A stretch of DNA of 64,000 bases from Enchytraeus crypticus (GCA_905160935.1 CAJHZI010000240.1:2077501-2141500), one strand, 5' to 3'. Counted from the first letter of the stretch, positions 33,592-63,818 are shown. Translations and numbers: made by a program. The notes: generated by a model from the letters alone, not told the origin.

Positions 33592-35082
33592 AGGTTTATA
33601 ACTGTCTAGTGCAGTGTCATCGCACGTATTTTTACATACAGTATTGTAACCTAAATGAGAATAGCTATAAAAACATTTCAACTGTCAATCCTCTAGAATG
33701 CCTAATAGAAAAACTTAAGTACAGTCGCGAATCTCAAGTCATTTTCCTTGGTATTCGTAGATATCTCAATTAGTCAATTCCTGTTATACACGACTAGTGT
33801 TTGGATGGACAATTTTCAATTTAGAAATACTGAATATTTATTGTTATTCTGAATCTCGAACAAAGTCGAACTTAATTAAAAAATAGACAATAAAAATATT
33901 ATTTTAGAAATACTGTATCGCAATGGTTACTTTTTACGCTACTCAATCCTCACATCACGCGCTGGTGGAATTCCCGACTTAGTTACTTGAATAATTGGTT
34001 AAAATTGATTGAATTTTACGAAAATTTGAAACTAGAACCTCCGTTTTTGAATAGCTCGCTGTTAGCAGCATGCTACCTCAACTTCAGCTAGATCAGTAGC
34101 TATAACCAGTAGTAACCAGTGGCATAGTTCAAGCTAATGTATCTTTAGCTCTCTATGCTTTGACTGATACCACAAGCAGGCTGATCGGTTATGTATATTA
34201 ATCTGATAAATATGAGGCTGTGACAGCCGCTGGTAAATGTTTACAAGAACTTCTTCCGTTCTTTGTGGACCTGGGAATCGTATCTTGACCTCGGGATTGA
34301 CTCCAGCTCTGTAAGCAAACAGAGGAAAACAAAAATAGAAATCTAAATGTTGTCAGAAAGTGACGGCTGCGTTATTCTTAGAGAAATCTTAGATCTACAG
34401 ACTGGGGCAAAAAATAATAATCCCCTAGCGAAATCTCAATAACTTTAAGAAAACTCACTCAGCCATTTAGCTGATTCTAAGCTGTTTACGCATCTGGAAC
34501 CATCGTGTCAGAGACTTCCGGCTTGGTTTAGAATCGTTGTCGTCATGTTTCTTAGACAAACCTGCTATCCGTTAGGCTAGCAAGATTCTTCTTGATAAGT
34601 GACTTACATCACTTATCACTAATCAGCATTTTGGTCTGGAAGCTTCAGTGCTTGTAAATATAGAACAATAACGGGTAGCTATAAATAAATTAACTGTTAG
34701 TAATGTATTCATAAGATATTAAACTCCATAGACCTGCAATTTGCTTCAGCACCAGATAGTCAGATGCTTAAACTTCTGTAGCATCTAAATCTTAAATATG
34801 CGCGGCTTGTTAATTTGGTGTAAATTGAAACCCTACACATGTTGGCGATTAATATAAAGCACTGGTTTCTGTTTTCAGTTGAACCAGCCGGTAGAGTCTA
34901 CCGTATCAACCTAAAGCTTTACGTGTATCTAACTGCATCGTACAAATCCACGCCTCGCACTAAGTAACTACTAACAATTTCGTTTGTCTGGATAACTCTA
35001 CTATGTGCTTCAGATTGCGAATAAAATCTTTAGAATTGTAAGAACCGGACGATTTTCTTACTTTTTCTCTAAAGATTTTCAG

Positions 35083-35204
35083 GTGGAGATTAAACTCGAG
35101 GTTGTCTACCGGAGAGGAAGTTCAGCAGATAAAGTGTAGAAACCATCTTCTAATTCACTGTGTCAGTGGCATCTCTGTGAGAAAATAAACTGCTGAATAT
35201 CATC
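35083..35204 (+). other. Possible 5' UTR of the PHLDB gene
   Basis: A strong acceptor (TTTTTCTCTAAAGATTTTCAG ending at about 35082, long pyrimidine tract) precedes the first coding exon, suggesting an upstream non-coding exon that I could not place. Confidence 0.4.
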
Positions 35205-53408
<18,204 letters not shown>

Positions 53409-53798
53409 ACTCTCGGGTCCAAAGCACAAAAACTGTTCATAGAGTTAACCGCCACTGGGGTAATGTTCATAAAACGTTAAAACCTGTTTAGCGTCGCTTT
53501 CTTATACACATAAAGAGAAAGTCTGGGAATGGAATCTGCCTCTAGAGTCTCTATAGTCTAGCCATCCTACCCTAGCGTCTAACAACCAATCAGGTAGTTG
53601 AGTGATTATTCTTAGAAGTATAATTATAGACAAGATCGTAGCTTGCTCAGAGATTTTATGTATTGTTTAATTATTTTATTTCGTGTGATTACTGCCTTAT
53701 TTTCACTTTGATTTTTTTCGATTACGTTGCTATTTCGAGTTACTTGAGTTTAATTTATTTCGATTAATTGTAAATGTGAGATTGCGCGATGTAGGTCT

Positions 53799-53804
53799 AA
53801 TAAA
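53799..53804 (+). promoter_or_regulatory. Candidate polyadenylation signal of the PHLDB gene
   Basis: AATAAA about 390 bases after the stop codon, followed by T/GT-rich sequence. Confidence 0.5.
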
Positions 53805-54597
53805 GTCCACTTGTTTTCTAATGAGCACGAGTTTGAGGGTTGTTATTTACCACGGGATCGGCATGCGAATCTTCTAATCAGGTTCTAAGTCCAATTAAAG
53901 TCTAATTAAATAGTTACTAATTTTGTATTTCTATTTCTTTCTATTGCAATGCGCTGAAAGAATCTGAACAATTTCTACGAAATTCAACATCCGACTAGGT
54001 TCTACATGTATGTTCAAAAAGTTGTAAGATTCCAATTTTAATATTTTCATAATGTTCGCCTCGGATACAAATCGCCTAAGTTCAAAGCTTAGGTCGGTCA
54101 ACAAATGATGGATATCCCCTTGGACAAGGGAAGGTTAATCTTGTATTTGAGCTTGCTGCCGATTGGCGCTATAAATAGCAAAATTACGATTAACCATGGA
54201 AGGGCTTAATAATGCCAAGAATCTATGGAAAGGATTATTAATGCTAAGAACCTGTGAAGCGATCTCGAAGACTGGACACCGGCCATGACACCGCTATAGA
54301 AATTGTCAGACATAGTAATTGTGTTATTAGTAGGCCTATATGAGATCCCTTTGAAGTATAAATCTGCTAAAACAACGACCTGTAATTTCCTTCAATGAAT
54401 CTGGTCAGAGCAGAGCAGAGCAGAGCATGAATCTGGTCAGAGCAATGTGAAAAGTTTGATTGGTTCGCAGCATATCCAAGGCTCTACTTGATAAAATAAC
54501 CCAAATCTCTAATTAGCACGTGCGCTCAATAAGAAATCTGATAGGCTACATTACACTGGTACCCTTCAAGCCTCGAGACGTTGTACTGCATTCAATT

Positions 54598-54826
54598 ACC
54601 AGTGAATCAGCATCAGACAGTGAATCAGCATCAGACAGTGAATCAGCATCAGACAGTGAATCAGCATCAGACAGTGAATCAGCATCAGACAGTGAATCAG
54701 CATCAGACAGTGAACCAGCATCAGACAGTGAATCAGCATCAGACAGTGAATCAGCATCAGACAGCGAACCAGCATCAGACAGTGAATCAGCATCAGACAG
54801 TGAATCAGCATCAGACAGTGAATCCT
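54598..54826 (+). repeat. 18-bp minisatellite, about thirteen units
   Basis: TCAGCATCAGACAGTGAA repeated. As a multiple of three it would encode a Ser-Ala-Ser-Asp-Ser-Glu repeat in one frame and is open in several others; no flanking splice sites or start support coding. Confidence 0.93.
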
Positions 54827-55179
54827 CACTGCAGAGAGTTTACATAATGAAAGCTAGAGCAAGTGTTCAACAGAACGTGTAGCACTTGGCAACATCTGAG
54901 AAGTTTTCACAGGCGAGTTAAACAGAGCTGGATTCAAATTTCAGGCCAGTAACTACTATTAATATCATTAAGGGAAAAGCACCGACATAGAAATCTACTG
55001 TAGAAATTGGATCTTTGAAGCTATAGCTGTATAAACGACAATAGGACTCGCGTTTAGCCGTGTCAACAAAGTTTTATTTGAAATATATATTATGTTAATG
55101 TCTCACGTATTATAATACTAGGCTCTAAAAACCTAAGTTAAATTCTTATTTAACCATATCAGTGTTACTTTTAAACCAG

Positions 55180-55440
55180 AAACATGTCTCTACACATAGA
55201 CAATATTCATGACTTGAATCTCACGTATAGAAACCAGATTTTAATTATTTAATTAGTTTAATAAATGAATCAGTACATATATTTAAAACAGACTACATCG
55301 TCAAGTGTTTAAAAAGCTAGTAAAGCTAATGCTAACTCGATGTAACGTTTCCTCACTCGAAAGCGATATCAGTGAGGGCTAGACCAGGATTTGAACCCCA
55401 CACATACTGATCCGCCGTCGAATATCTAAGTGGCGATATA
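55180..55440 (-). repeat. Right arm of inverted repeat with family A SINE
   Basis: Minus-strand family A SINE (55312-55440) joined to the same unique arm as at 52790-52905, in opposite orientation. Confidence 0.87.
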
Positions 55441-56075
55441 TAAAACATCTCAGTGGAAGAAGAACGGATGTTAAACCTATGTCAATATGTATTCGGATAA
55501 TTATGCACATAGTCGCCAACAATTTACTACAGAATTTACTTCTCGCGTGCGACCCTCAGATCAACCTGGGATGCATTCTTTTACAGTATCTACACTAGTC
55601 TACTTCTAACAAACACATACAGTTTTCGATAGATCAAATCTCGCACATCCCAAACGTAGTACAGAATATTTATCAATAATATTAAAAATATAGAAAGTCG
55701 CTCTGACATCATCATCGAATGAGAGAAACAGATGTTAAATCCAACTGGTACTATTACTAACACTAGCAGTTCAATCGGCATCTCAGTAGCTCAATCGTAG
55801 TTCTCGTGCCAACTGTACTACGTCACTGACGTTACAGGAGTCAGTGAAACTGACGTTAAACCCTCACTCCGTATTTAACACATTCTACATAGCATACATA
55901 GTGTAGCAACATATGATGAAAAAATAGCAAAACCATAAGATTACAGTGACACTAGAATGACGACAGTAGTTTATAGAAAATAGATAGCTTTTAGTTAAAA
56001 GCTCTATTCGCACAGTTACACAAAAACCTCGGTCATATTCGATATATATATATATACATATATATATATAAATAC

Positions 56076-56110
<35 letters not shown>

Positions 56111-56299
56111 TATGCAATTGAATAAAATTAACATTTTCAAGTTCGTAATTTGTGTTTAATTTTTCTAGATACATTCACAGATAAATACCATCAAGTATAA
56201 CTAAGTATGCCATCAACTAAGTGAAACTAAAAATAAGTCTTGCAATCAGTGAGGATATTAGTTAGCTCTAGTCACGTGATCAGCTGACCAGGCTTAACG

Positions 56300-56368
<69 letters not shown>

Positions 56369-56370
<2 letters not shown>

Positions 56371-56603
56371 AAACACGCATTATAATGAATGATCAACTAT
56401 ATTGATATCTATCACCTTTTAATACCACATGTTTAATCCGTTAGGCAATTTAGACCATTTTCCGTATAACCAGTCCAGTGAATGTCCGAGATTTTACTCT
56501 CAGATCAGCGCGGCCGGGATTCGAACCCACAAGGGTTCAATTCACCGCAGGATTTGTCATTTAAAACTTCATGACGTTACCCCTACGCTATTTAGACATT
56601 CTA

Positions 56604-56607
<4 letters not shown>
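56369..56607 (-). repeat. tRNA-derived SINE, family B
   Basis: Second copy, with B box GGGTTCGAATCCCGG and A box TAGCGTAGGGGTAACGTC on the minus strand, between two TA runs. Confidence 0.85.
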
Positions 56608-56686
<79 letters not shown>

Positions 56687-57139
56687 GAAAAAGAAAATAT
56701 ATATATACAGTTCTACGCTCACAATGACTTCAACAGGCGTCTAGGGCCAGTCTAAATCAGCTGAGGTTAGGATGAACCTGGTAGCCTCAGCTTAGTGTAA
56801 GAAACCGCTCACAGTCATATACATGTTCTATAATAGTACATACATGGATAGTTTTTCAATTTTTTGTTTAGGGATTAGAATGGATAAAGGGGAAGGAATA
56901 GCGGAGAGGATGGATAAGGAAGTAGCAGTTTTAGTCGCCTCTCGTTCATTTAATTCTACTGTAGCATATCATACAAAGAATCACTTTACAGGAAACCTAT
57001 TGAGTAATTCAAGACCTAACAGATATATCAGCAAGCTAGATGTGTAAGAATGTCTGAAGGATAAGGAAAAAGTCACTGCGAGAAGACAGTACATATGAAG
57101 AGTTGTGGCGTAATGGAGCGAGAGATGAATGGAAGAGAG

Positions 57140-57315
57140 AGATAAAAATAGAGAGGGGGGGATCAGCAGCTGGCTCAGCAGCTGCTGGTAGACACGAGCA
57201 GCTGGCTCAGCAGCTGCTGGTAGTCATGAGCAGCTGGCTCAGCAGCTGCTGGTAGTCATGAGCAGCTGGCTCAGCAGCTGCTGGTAGACATGAGCAGCTG
57301 GCTCATGTGTGAGAG
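57140..57315 (-). repeat. 32-bp minisatellite containing the Nup96 stop codon
   Basis: Units AGCCAGCTGCTCATGACTAC, CAGCAGCTGCTG in about four to five copies. The first unit encodes the last residues and the stop; the others follow in the 3' UTR. Confidence 0.92.
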
Positions 57316-57373
57316 GGCAGTGAGGTGATCATCCTGTGATAGCTGCAGTCCATCCAGCTGTAGCGTCGACTGT
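57271..57373 (-). CDS. NUP98: Nup96 exon I (C-terminus, stop)
   Basis: QSTLQLDGLQLSQDDHL, TALSHMSQLLMSTSSC then TGA. Acceptor CCCAGCAG. Alignment to the end of other Nup96 proteins (short acidic then helical tail) supports this stop. Confidence 0.85.
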
Positions 57374-60300
57374 CTGCTGGGCAATAGCACACAAACGTCG
57401 AACAGTTAACACAGGCAAATAGATGTTTATCAGCACAACGTCTAACACAATAGAATTCTAGCACAAATATTAGCATCAAACTATGTTAATATTTTGATAA
57501 TAACCTAACATTCGACACAATAGAATTCTAGCAAACAACACTGGTACTAAATACTTCAATACACTATTATTAATAATTTGTCAAAACTATTAATAATAAT
57601 AATAATAATAATAATAAAAATAAAAAATAATTTTAAAAAATAATATAAAAAAATAATAATAATAATATTGGAATAAAATGATCCTATGCTAACAACATAA
57701 TAATGTAAGTAGCTAATGCAGAGATATTTAACACTGTGAACCTATTCCATCAGGACTACAACGTCTAACACAGCCGCATGCTAAATTCAACAGCAGACTG
57801 CTTTCTATGTAGACAACTTTACAGTGAACGAGACAATCTGATGGGCAATACAGCGAGCAATTAAAATCTCTCTCTGATCTTTAGTTTAGGTCATCAGGTA
57901 TCATTACACACTGGACATGACCACATTGTATGTGCGGAGAAAGCAACGAAAACCATATGACGCTAGAGTTAAATTACGTCTATCTTCAGATCAGTGATAC
58001 GTAATCGGCTTGTAGCATTACAAGATCTGGCACATTGTTACTGTAGCATTACAAGATCTAGCACACTAAACTTAGCTACTAGAAGTAAGGACACACCTGA
58101 CGTTCTGAACTCCAATGCTGGTTAGCAGTGATATGACGTCAGCCAGACACTTGCCTATCTTACAGTGGCTCACTCTGTACAACACACAGTCGGATATAAC
58201 ATCTAGATCACACAAACATAGCATCATTCAACAGCAAATGATCAAACAATTAACAGCCAAACAACACATGTTCACGATGTCTGATTTTAATTATCCAATT
58301 CCTCATGCTCTGTGAAAAGAAGAGGGTCAACAGTCACAGTGCAGCAAATGTAATGCCAGCCACAAAACAAGAGCAAGCTCATCATCGTCATCATCTTCTT
58401 CCCTTGTATCAAGGTTTAACTAGGTTTGGGATTAAACTTTTCCATTTGTTTTAGAAAATGTTTGTAGATCATGGAAAGTTAAGGTTAGTATAACTGAGTG
58501 GTCAGCTATCTACTGACCGGTCAGTTGTAGTAAAGCGTTAGGTGTTGTGTAACTAAGTGGTCAGTTGTAGTAAAGAATTAGGTGTTGCATAGCTAAGTGG
58601 TCAGTACTGACCGGTCCACTGTGGTGCTGGCAGGCAGACGAGAGAGCCGCTGTGACAGAGAGTAGCTCAGAGTTCTCAGCTCATCCACTCTCATCTCATC
58701 AACCTCCTCGCTCTCCTGCTTCAATCAATCAATCAGTCAAATCTATCAATCTTCAAATCAATCAATCAATCAATCTTCAAATCAATCAGTCAATCTTCTA
58801 ATCAATCAATCTATCAATCTTCAAATCAATTAATCAATCTTCAAATCAATTAATCAATTTTCAAAGCAATCAGTCGATCGTTCAATTTATTTATCAATTA
58901 ATCAGTTTATCTATCAATTAATGAATCAATCAGACAATTAATCAATTTCATCAGTCAATAAATAGATTAATTAATTAGTCAGCCAGTCAATCTATCAAAG
59001 AATCCATCAACCACGCAATTTGTAAGCTAATCAACAATTAATAATCAATTAATATGAGACTAACAAACAGTCTGATATTCAAATTGTTCTAAAAAACATT
59101 TTCATATTAAAATAATAGTTTCATTTAACATTCTAGTACATAATAAAATATATGACACAATTTCTACGTAGAGAGAATTTGTTGTTTGCGCCAAACAACA
59201 AATAAAACAGACTTGAACAAACAGCAAAATTGAACAAAATAATAACAGCGTGAGACAGAAATTAAACTACCAGTAGACAAGGAAAGGAGGAAGAGAAAGG
59301 TAATAGTAACAACCTGAAGTTGTTGGAATTTCATCCTGAGTGTGTAGTAGTCTAGATAGACCTGCCCACCGTGTGACCAGTCCTTAATGCTGTGTGACAC
59401 GTCACTCAGGGGCGTCAAGTACAGTTCCAGTAGTGACTGCTCGTCTAAGTACAATCAATCAAGCAATCTTTAACAAATGACGAATCAATAATCCCTTAAC
59501 GTCAATGTCATCATCTGAAGATGATGAATGAGGCTGACAGCAGAAACTCTCAATTCCTATCTTAATTGAATCAGATCTTCATAGTTCATAGAATTGAATC
59601 AGATCTTCCTAATTGAATCAGATCTTCATAATTCATAGAAACACATCTTAATTAAAAATTCATAGCATATCTTAATTAACTTATCTTAGCATAGAAACAC
59701 ATCTTAATAGAATCTAGAATAACTTGAACAAACCAGAGGAAATGGAAAATAGATGACAACAGCAGTTGGTTAAACAAATACACTAGTAATTCAGAGATTA
59801 ATACAGATATTCTCATATAAATATATAAATAAACATAAAAACGAATTAAAACACTGCAATATAAATCATCTTACATGCGCCTTGCACTAGGCAGGCAAAG
59901 AATTTACAGCAAGATATGAACTCCAGCAAAAGATGCTTCTGCAAAAATCTCACATGAAAGAGTAGCAGATACAGATGCTTAAGCAATATTTCTACAATAT
60001 AGTATGCTTTCTGTAACATCTAAAAATGAGACAAAAGCGAACGTATAATGTAATTAACAGGGTTAAAGGCTTTGCATTTATTTTAGTATTAAAGAATGTG
60101 CTAGCAGATAAATGATGGAGGATAATGATAAGACGCAACCATTGACGACGGCGTGAGATGAGAGGTCAGCAACAACAACATCGTGGCACTTGTTCCACTC
60201 CTCGGCTCTCAACAGATGCCACGCCTCCTGGGTCTTGTTTCCCTCGTAGTGCGCTCTCACAGCCTGTCGCACAAATACGCACAACAGCTCACTTACATCA

Positions 60301-63153
60301 ATGCTATGCTAAACAGCACATGTGTGTTAGACAGGCACAATGTAATCTGGTGCTATGCTAAGCAGCACATGTGTGTTAGACAGGCACAATGTAATCTGGT
60401 GCTATGCTAAGCAGCTCATAAACTTAATACAAAGAGAATTAATGATTAGAATGTCAACAGTTGAAATATTAGACAGATAATATAATAGGGCAGAGGATCA
60501 ACAAGTTCAGACCTTAGCGACATGAATCCACTGAGACGGGACATGGAGATGCTCAACGATGAACTGAAGCTTTTCCTCCTCCTCATCTGTCTCTAGGCCT
60601 CCCACGCTCACGTGCCGGGTCAACAACTGGGTCACCGCTTCCTTCCTACTACTCATGCAAACAACTACATCAAGTGTTCATCATCTTCTCTTGAAAACCA
60701 GTTTAACTAGGGTCGATATAAGAATAGACTGTCTCAAATCCTCTCTGTCCTACACCATACCACCAGCCAATCCCCTATTTGAGCCTTTTTCATTCGTTTA
60801 AATTTCGTAGCAATTTCTGGAGCATAGGCGCTCACCAATTCTTCAAACAACCCGGACACAACACGGGGAAACAATTACATCAAGCAGATGCTTACAAAAA
60901 CAAGAGCAGTAATGACAGCATTCAAAGTCGTCTGCATAGAGTTGGATAAATAGTAAAAATAAATACAAGCAAATAAATAAATATATAATCTATTCCTTTT
61001 ATTTCTGTTATCAATCTGAAAAACCGCAGACTGTAACAATATGACAGATAACATAGCAATGTTACAGATGCAAGCAGAAATGCAACATAACATCATAAAT
61101 ATCAGATAGAAAATTATAAGATAACATAAAAATTGACCAAAATACAAGTAATAAGTAAATTCTCACTAAACAGCATATTAATATCGATATTTTATTCTTA
61201 TAATTCAGCAATTTATAAATGTCATATTGCTTTCTAAAACTAAATTCACTCAAAGAATTCCTAACAACTCACAGAATGCACCTTTAACTGTCTCTATATA
61301 CGTACTATATTTATCAGTATTCATTAAGTACAGATGTTTTAATCCGTTAAATTTTTAAAAATCATACAATATGATTCTTTGAATATAAAAAACATCAAAG
61401 ACTAAACATATGAAATTTAATAACTTAAAAACTTAAGATAATTATCCCAAATAATCTACTGACAATGTAAGGGAAGCAAAGGGAAGAGAACTTACGTATT
61501 GTTGTTTCTGATGTGCAGTAGAACAAATGCAGCCCATTCATAGAGTCCCACGGCCTCTAGCTGGGCGGCGTAGCTGTTACATATGTAAGTGTGGTGCTCT
61601 GGTGATAGGTTCCTGTATCCAAGTGACTCCAGCACACACATCAAGTGCCAACTGTCACAATCAATCAATCAGCCTATCAATTCATCAATCGATTGAACTG
61701 TTACAATCAATCAATCAGCCTATGAGTCCATCAATCAATCGAACTGTCACAATCAATTCCTCAATCAGCCTATCAATTTATTAATCATTAGAACTGTTAC
61801 AATAAATCAATCAGACTATCAATCTATCAATCGATCACTGAACTTATAAACCAATCAGCAGTCAGATCTATTATGCACTGGACATAGCCAAGTAATAGTG
61901 CAAGCTTTAGAGAAGACTGTTAAACACAACACATTCCACCAATACACTTAGTAAATAAATGTTCCTACAGTTTGTCATATTGTTTGTGTCAGTGAAAAAA
62001 ATCAAAAAGCAGCAAAGTTGAGAGCATAGAAGGGCTACAGAAGAGAATTACGCTAATATGACTGCAGTGGAGAGAGGATTGGAGAAGGGCTATTCGTATC
62101 CCGACCCTAGCTAAACTGGGATTTAAGAGAAGAAGATGATGATTGGAGAGAGCGGAAGGTCTATTCGTACCCCGACCCCAGTTAAACTATGATTTAAGAT
62201 AAGATGATGATTGGAGTGGAGAGAGCGGGAAGGTTGTTACCTGAGACTGTAGTCGAGCTGGTTTCCTGTCATGGTTGACGGGTTCAGCAGAATGTTGAGA
62301 GGGTGCGACCGATCAGTGTAGAGCTTGAGCAGATGATACGCCACGTCGTACACTCTCTTCTCACTCAGTCCCACCGACTCCAGATACTCCGGGCTCGGTG
62401 GCATGGCGTAGTGCTTGCCTTCATCATGGACGAGACTGCAGGCCTCCTCATACTGCTGCAGGGCTTCGTCGATACTGGCATTCGCTGGACACTTGTACCT
62501 AACAAATCAATCAATCAATCATTAATTAATCGATCAATCAATCAATCTTTAATTCACAATATAATCAGTTAGATCTATCGTCAGAGATCATCAATTGATT
62601 CCCACAGTCTAACTCTGATATGCCGTTTCAGTAGATTGTAATATATTAACTAAACTTAAAGTGTTATAAAGAATTCAAACCATAAATCTTTTAAATTACA
62701 ATCATAATCGTCTCAGGTATAACCACAAATGTGCAAATCATCTAGCACTAAACCGGCACTGTACACTTGCATGCATCGTTCCACAAGTTTCAGTAGAGCA
62801 TCTCTCTCCAGTATCTACAGAAGTTTAGCTGGTACATTATTAACCCTTTCTGCTTTTCATTCAATACTTAACATTCAATACTAACATATAGTAAGTGAGA
62901 ATTATATTACAAAAAAGATAAAAAATACAGAATATGAGACTAAAAGAGACAAAAATATAAAAAGCAATGAGACAAGAAGACTGAGACAAAAGCTGTCTGA
63001 TAGAGATGATAGTAACCAGAGGTGTAGAGCCAGACAACGCTTCCAGTCCAGCCCCTCACAGACGTTCAGTCTTCCACTGGACGTCCTCCACTCCATCAGT
63101 CCTGCCAGCAGAGCCACTATCTTCAGCCGCTCCATGTCAATAAACTGATCCAT
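57271..63153 (-). CDS. NUP98: Nup98-Nup96 precursor, C-terminal Nup96 part (3' exons only)
   Basis: Nine exons: 63017-63153, 62241-62498, 61496-61651, 60513-60651, 60140-60263, 59314-59444, 58608-58718, 58097-58158, 57271-57373, giving 406 codons to TGA; earlier exons are beyond the right edge. Nup96, released from the Nup98-Nup96 precursor by self-cleavage, is a helical scaffold subunit of the nuclear pore Y (Nup107-160) complex. Matching segments in order: LNVCEGLDWKRCLALHLW, ASIDEALQQYEEA, YHLLKLYTDRSHPLN, DYSLSWHL, YAAQLEAVGLYEWAAFVLLH, VPSQWIHVAK, AVRAHYEG, RAEEWNKCHDVVVADLSS, GGQVYLDYYTLRMKFQQLQ, LSQDDHLTALSHMSQLL. The product ends normally. The last 10 residues lie in a 32-bp minisatellite. 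The exon G/H junction is the least certain. Confidence 0.93.
57592..57660 (+). repeat. AAT microsatellite in Nup96 intron
   Basis: Between exons H and I. Confidence 0.85.
58097..58158 (-). CDS. NUP98: Nup96 exon H
   Basis: IGKCLADVISLLTSIGVQNV, comparable with the AKRVANLL region of other Nup96. Acceptor CTGTAAG, donor CAG|GTGTGT. Confidence 0.78.
58378..58450 (-). mobile_element. LINE 3' tail, family D, short
   Basis: ATCATCGTCATCATCTTC then CAAGGTTTAACTAGGTTTGG: the inverted GAT-tail end. Confidence 0.55.
58490..58622 (-). repeat. Tandem partial copies around Nup96 exon G donor
   Basis: Two to three units of about 50-60 bp with AAGTGGTCAG, TGTAGTAAAG and GTTAGGTGTTG; one repeats ACTGACCGGTC, the exon G end. 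Confidence 0.65.
58608..58718 (-). CDS. NUP98: Nup96 exon G
   Basis: QESEEVDEMRVDELRTL, SQRLSRLPAS. The next exon needs a phase 0 junction, met by donor TCA|GTACTG at 58608; the better-looking CCG|GTCAGT four bases earlier in the exon (58612) would shift frame into stops. Confidence 0.75.
59314..59444 (-). CDS. NUP98: Nup96 exon F
   Basis: DEQSLLELYLTPLSDVSHSI, KDWSHGGQVYLDYY. Acceptor TACTTAG, donor CAG|GTTGTT. Confidence 0.93.
60140..60263 (-). CDS. NUP98: Nup96 exon E
   Basis: AVRAHYEGNKTQEAWHLL, RAEEWNKCHDVVVADLSSHA. Acceptor GCGACAG, donor ATG|GTTGCG. Confidence 0.94.
60324..60415 (+). repeat. 49-bp tandem duplication
   Basis: TGTGTGTTAGACAGGCACAA, TGTAATCTGGTGCTATGC in two near-identical copies in a Nup96 intron. 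Confidence 0.92.
60513..60651 (-). CDS. NUP98: Nup96 exon D
   Basis: RKEAVTQLLTRHVSV, EEEEKLQFIVEHLHVPSQW, IHVAK. The acceptor GAGTAG gives two in-frame AGs three bases apart; donor AAG|GTCTGA. Confidence 0.9.
60676..60872 (-). mobile_element. LINE 3' tail, family D, long form
   Basis: Same body as 43185-43450: CCGTGTTGTGTCCGGGTTG to ATCGACCCTAGTTAAACTGG. Confidence 0.68.
61496..61651 (-). CDS. NUP98: Nup96 exon C
   Basis: SWHLMCVLESLGYRNLS, AAQLEAVGLYEWAAFVLLHI. Acceptor TTGTGACAG, donor TAC|GTAAGT. Confidence 0.95.
62060..62232 (+). mobile_element. Two tandem LINE 3' tails, family D
   Basis: GAGAGGATTGGAGAAGGGCT, ATCCCGACCCTAGCTAAACT, then a second copy from about 62150, each with a GATGAT tail. 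Confidence 0.65.
62241..62498 (-). CDS. NUP98: Nup96 exon B
   Basis: YKCPANASIDEALQQYEEA, MPPSPEYLESVGLSEKRVYD, YHLLKLYTDRSHPLNILL, NQLDYSL. Acceptor TTTGTTAG, donor CAG|GTAACA. Confidence 0.95.
63017..63153 (-). CDS. NUP98: Nup96 exon A
   Basis: ERLKIVALLAGLMEW, LNVCEGLDWKRCLALHLW. Acceptor GATGTAG after GATT repeats; donor CTG|GTTACT, completed by exon B to give HLWYK. Internal exon; the ATG at its start is probably not an initiator. Confidence 0.88.
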
Positions 63154-63362
63154 CTACATCAATCAATCAATCAATAACTATCTTCAGCCGCTCCATGTCG
63201 ATAAACTGATCAATCCACATCAATCAATCAATCAATCAATAACTATCTTCAGCCGCTCCATGTCAATAAACTGATCAATCCACATCAATCAATCAATCAA
63301 TCAATCAAACAATAACTATCTTCAGCCACTCCATGTCGATAAACTGATCCATCTACATCCAT
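63112..63362 (-). repeat. Tandem copies of Nup96 exon A 5' end with its splice acceptor
   Basis: The first 38 exon bases plus acceptor (63116-63157) recur from about 63178, 63242 and 63314, separated by TCAA repeats. Each minus-strand copy keeps GATCAGTTTAT(T/C)GACATGGA and GCTGAAGATAGT. Confidence 0.94.
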
Positions 63363-63814
63363 CAATCAATCAATCATCCATCAATCAATCAATCAAATAC
63401 CATACATGAATTGATGCTGCTATTCCATAAGACCAACCTGAATTGCAACATTCTTCAAAATTTTAGCAGCATTAATAGCAGTAGCAGCAAAGCAATACTA
63501 GTAGCACTATTAGTAGTACAAGCAGTAGCATAACATCATTAGTGCTGTTAATAGTACTAGTAATAGTATAATAGTAGCATAGCATTACTAGTGCAAATAA
63601 TAGTACAAGTAGTAGCATAGCACTACTATTGCTATTAATAGCAGTAGTTTTCCTACTAACAAGTAGCAGTAATCAACATTATCTATTAACATCAAATCCA
63701 TCCATTAAAACAAATATAATTTACTACAATTACTACAATTTCAGTTCTAAAGAAGTCAAAGAGCAGATATATAAATATATATACATATAAATATATAAAT
63801 ATATAAATATACAT

Positions 63815-63818
63815 ACAT

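Larger units (their letters stand above)
18516..35082. other. Intergenic block between GSK3 and the PHLDB gene
   Basis: The two genes diverge from this block, so it holds both promoter regions. No conserved gene was recognised. Contents: an inverted-repeat element (20432-20996), a GC-richer open region (21650-22481), large arrays (24700-25195, 28340-28835, 31985-32286), SINEs and LINE tails. The stretches 18516-20340, 26400-27780, 30900-31960 and 33160-35080 show no feature I can name. Confidence 0.65.
53410..57140. other. PHLDB 3' UTR and intergenic region to the Nup98-96 gene
   Basis: The two genes converge here. Includes the candidate polyadenylation signal, an 18-bp array (54598-54826), the right arm of an inverted repeat, TA runs (56040-56115, 56300-56366, 56605-56675) and a family B SINE. 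53810-54590 and 56760-57130 show nothing I recognise. Confidence 0.65.

Noticed and set aside
60290..60420. 49-bp tandem repeat near Nup96 exon E as another exon-edge array
   Set aside because: The unit does not contain the exon E acceptor or exon bases.
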